6,708 bases of DNA from the NCBI GenBank assembly GCA_903921605.1, contig CAIXQV010000914.1, forward strand, positions 1-6,708, written 5' to 3'. Shown here piece by piece: positions 6,495 through 6,708 of the stretch (positions within the stretch are counted from its first letter, which is position 1; each line of letters begins with the position of its first letter). The notes beneath the pieces were generated by a model. The model ran no database searches. It worked only from the letters and a program-made list of their open reading frames with translations, and had not been told where the DNA came from. The stretch is from an uncultured Planctomycetaceae bacterium. Its GTDB lineage: Bacteria > Planctomycetota > Planctomycetia > Planctomycetales > Planctomycetaceae. Both the position numbers and the translations under genes were made by a program.

Positions 6495-6708
6495 CTATTT
6501 CTTGCAATCTTCGCAATCATCATCGCAGTGGTCACAACTGTCGCACTGCGGATTTGGTAGCCGCGAAAAATAGGCGGGGCCGTAGTTCGACATGCCGTCG
6601 CTGATGGCGTAGGGCTCGTATTCCATACGAAAGCCATCACAAGGGCGAGCAAACAAATGGCCAAATCCTCGTGGCCGAAACTCATCGGGCGCACAACGCT
6701 GATACTGA
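6495..6708 (-). CDS. C-terminal part of an unknown protein ending in an acidic cysteine cluster
   Basis: The frame is open from the window edge to a TAG at 6495-6497, showing the last 70 residues; the start lies outside. The visible part is rich in aromatic residues, Gly and Arg (FRPRGFGHLFARPCDGFRMEY, residues 10-30, in two pieces FRPRGFGHLF and ARPCDGFRMEY; then YAISDGMSNYGPAYFSRL at 33-50). This style is seen in exported planctomycete proteins of unknown role. The end is a tail QCDSCDHCDDDCEDCKK whose cysteines at 55, 58, 61, 65 and 68 are spaced C-x2-C-x2-C-x3-C-x2-C, with five Asp/Glu between them, so metal binding is likely. I preferred this frame to an overlapping minus-strand frame (6694-6455) because it stays open to the edge, has a coherent composition and ends in the ordered cysteine motif. 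I do not recognise the protein. No internal Met looks like a true start. Confidence 0.65.
   Translation of the reverse strand, partial: QYQRCAPDEFRPRGFGHLFARPCDGFRMEYEPYAISDGMSNYGPAYFSRLPNPQCDSCDHCDDDCEDCKK

Noticed and set aside
6100..6573. A 157-codon plus-strand open frame over the non-coding stretch
   Set aside because: Its composition is Arg/Ser/Gln-rich and low in order, it overlaps two better minus-strand genes at both ends, and it contains no recognisable motif.
6455..6694. A 79-codon minus-strand frame with a hydrophobic N-terminus
   Set aside because: It overlaps the frame 6495-6708 on the same strand. That frame is open to the window edge and ends in a highly ordered cysteine motif, so this one is probably a shadow.

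Overview
The window looks like a stretch of a Planctomycetota chromosome. The clearest sign is a neighbouring pair of genes typical of that phylum: a large secreted protein with PSCyt1, DUF1549 (PSCyt2) and DUF1553 (PSD1) domains, followed by a DUF1501 protein. Base composition is moderate in GC. Most starts lack a clear Shine-Dalgarno site, which is also common in planctomycetes. The genus cannot be fixed from the sequence. Every gene I can support lies on the minus strand, so the text below reads from high to low coordinates.

Layout in the direction of transcription: (1) 6708-6495, the C-terminal 70 residues of a protein of unknown function that ends in an acidic cysteine cluster. (2) 6494-6150, a 345-base non-coding stretch with a 7-bp stem-loop and two short perfect dyads. 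(3) 6149-5727, a small predicted lipoprotein with a planctomycete-type core. (4) 5726-5456, a non-coding stretch with one dyad, probably holding the promoter of the next operon. (5) 5455-2804, the PSCyt1/DUF1549/DUF1553 protein, with two haem c attachment motifs and an extra domain inserted near its C-terminus. (6) 2783-1326, the DUF1501 protein with a Tat-like signal, 20 bases after the stop of the previous gene. (7) 1325-1083, a non-coding stretch with a 17-bp tandem duplication and three copies of AGATTCG. (8) 1082-345, an ABC transporter ATPase of the LolD/MacB type. (9) 348-1, the N-terminal 116 residues of its FtsX/MacB-like permease, joined to the ATPase gene by an ATGA overlap.

Functionally there are two recognisable modules. 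The DUF1549/DUF1553 and DUF1501 proteins are probably co-transcribed and exported, one presumably by Sec and the other by Tat. They probably act together outside the cytoplasmic membrane, but the reaction of this widespread planctomycete pair is not known. The ABC pair is a MacB/LolCDE-type complex; no membrane-fusion (MacA/HlyD) partner is visible before the window ends. I see no RNA genes, mobile elements, CRISPR arrays or sign of recent transfer. The points most worth a second look are the cysteine tail (which has the spacing of a 4Fe-4S motif), the domain inserted in the DUF1553 region, the very short DUF1549-DUF1553 linker, and the pseudopilin-like look of the small lipoprotein.
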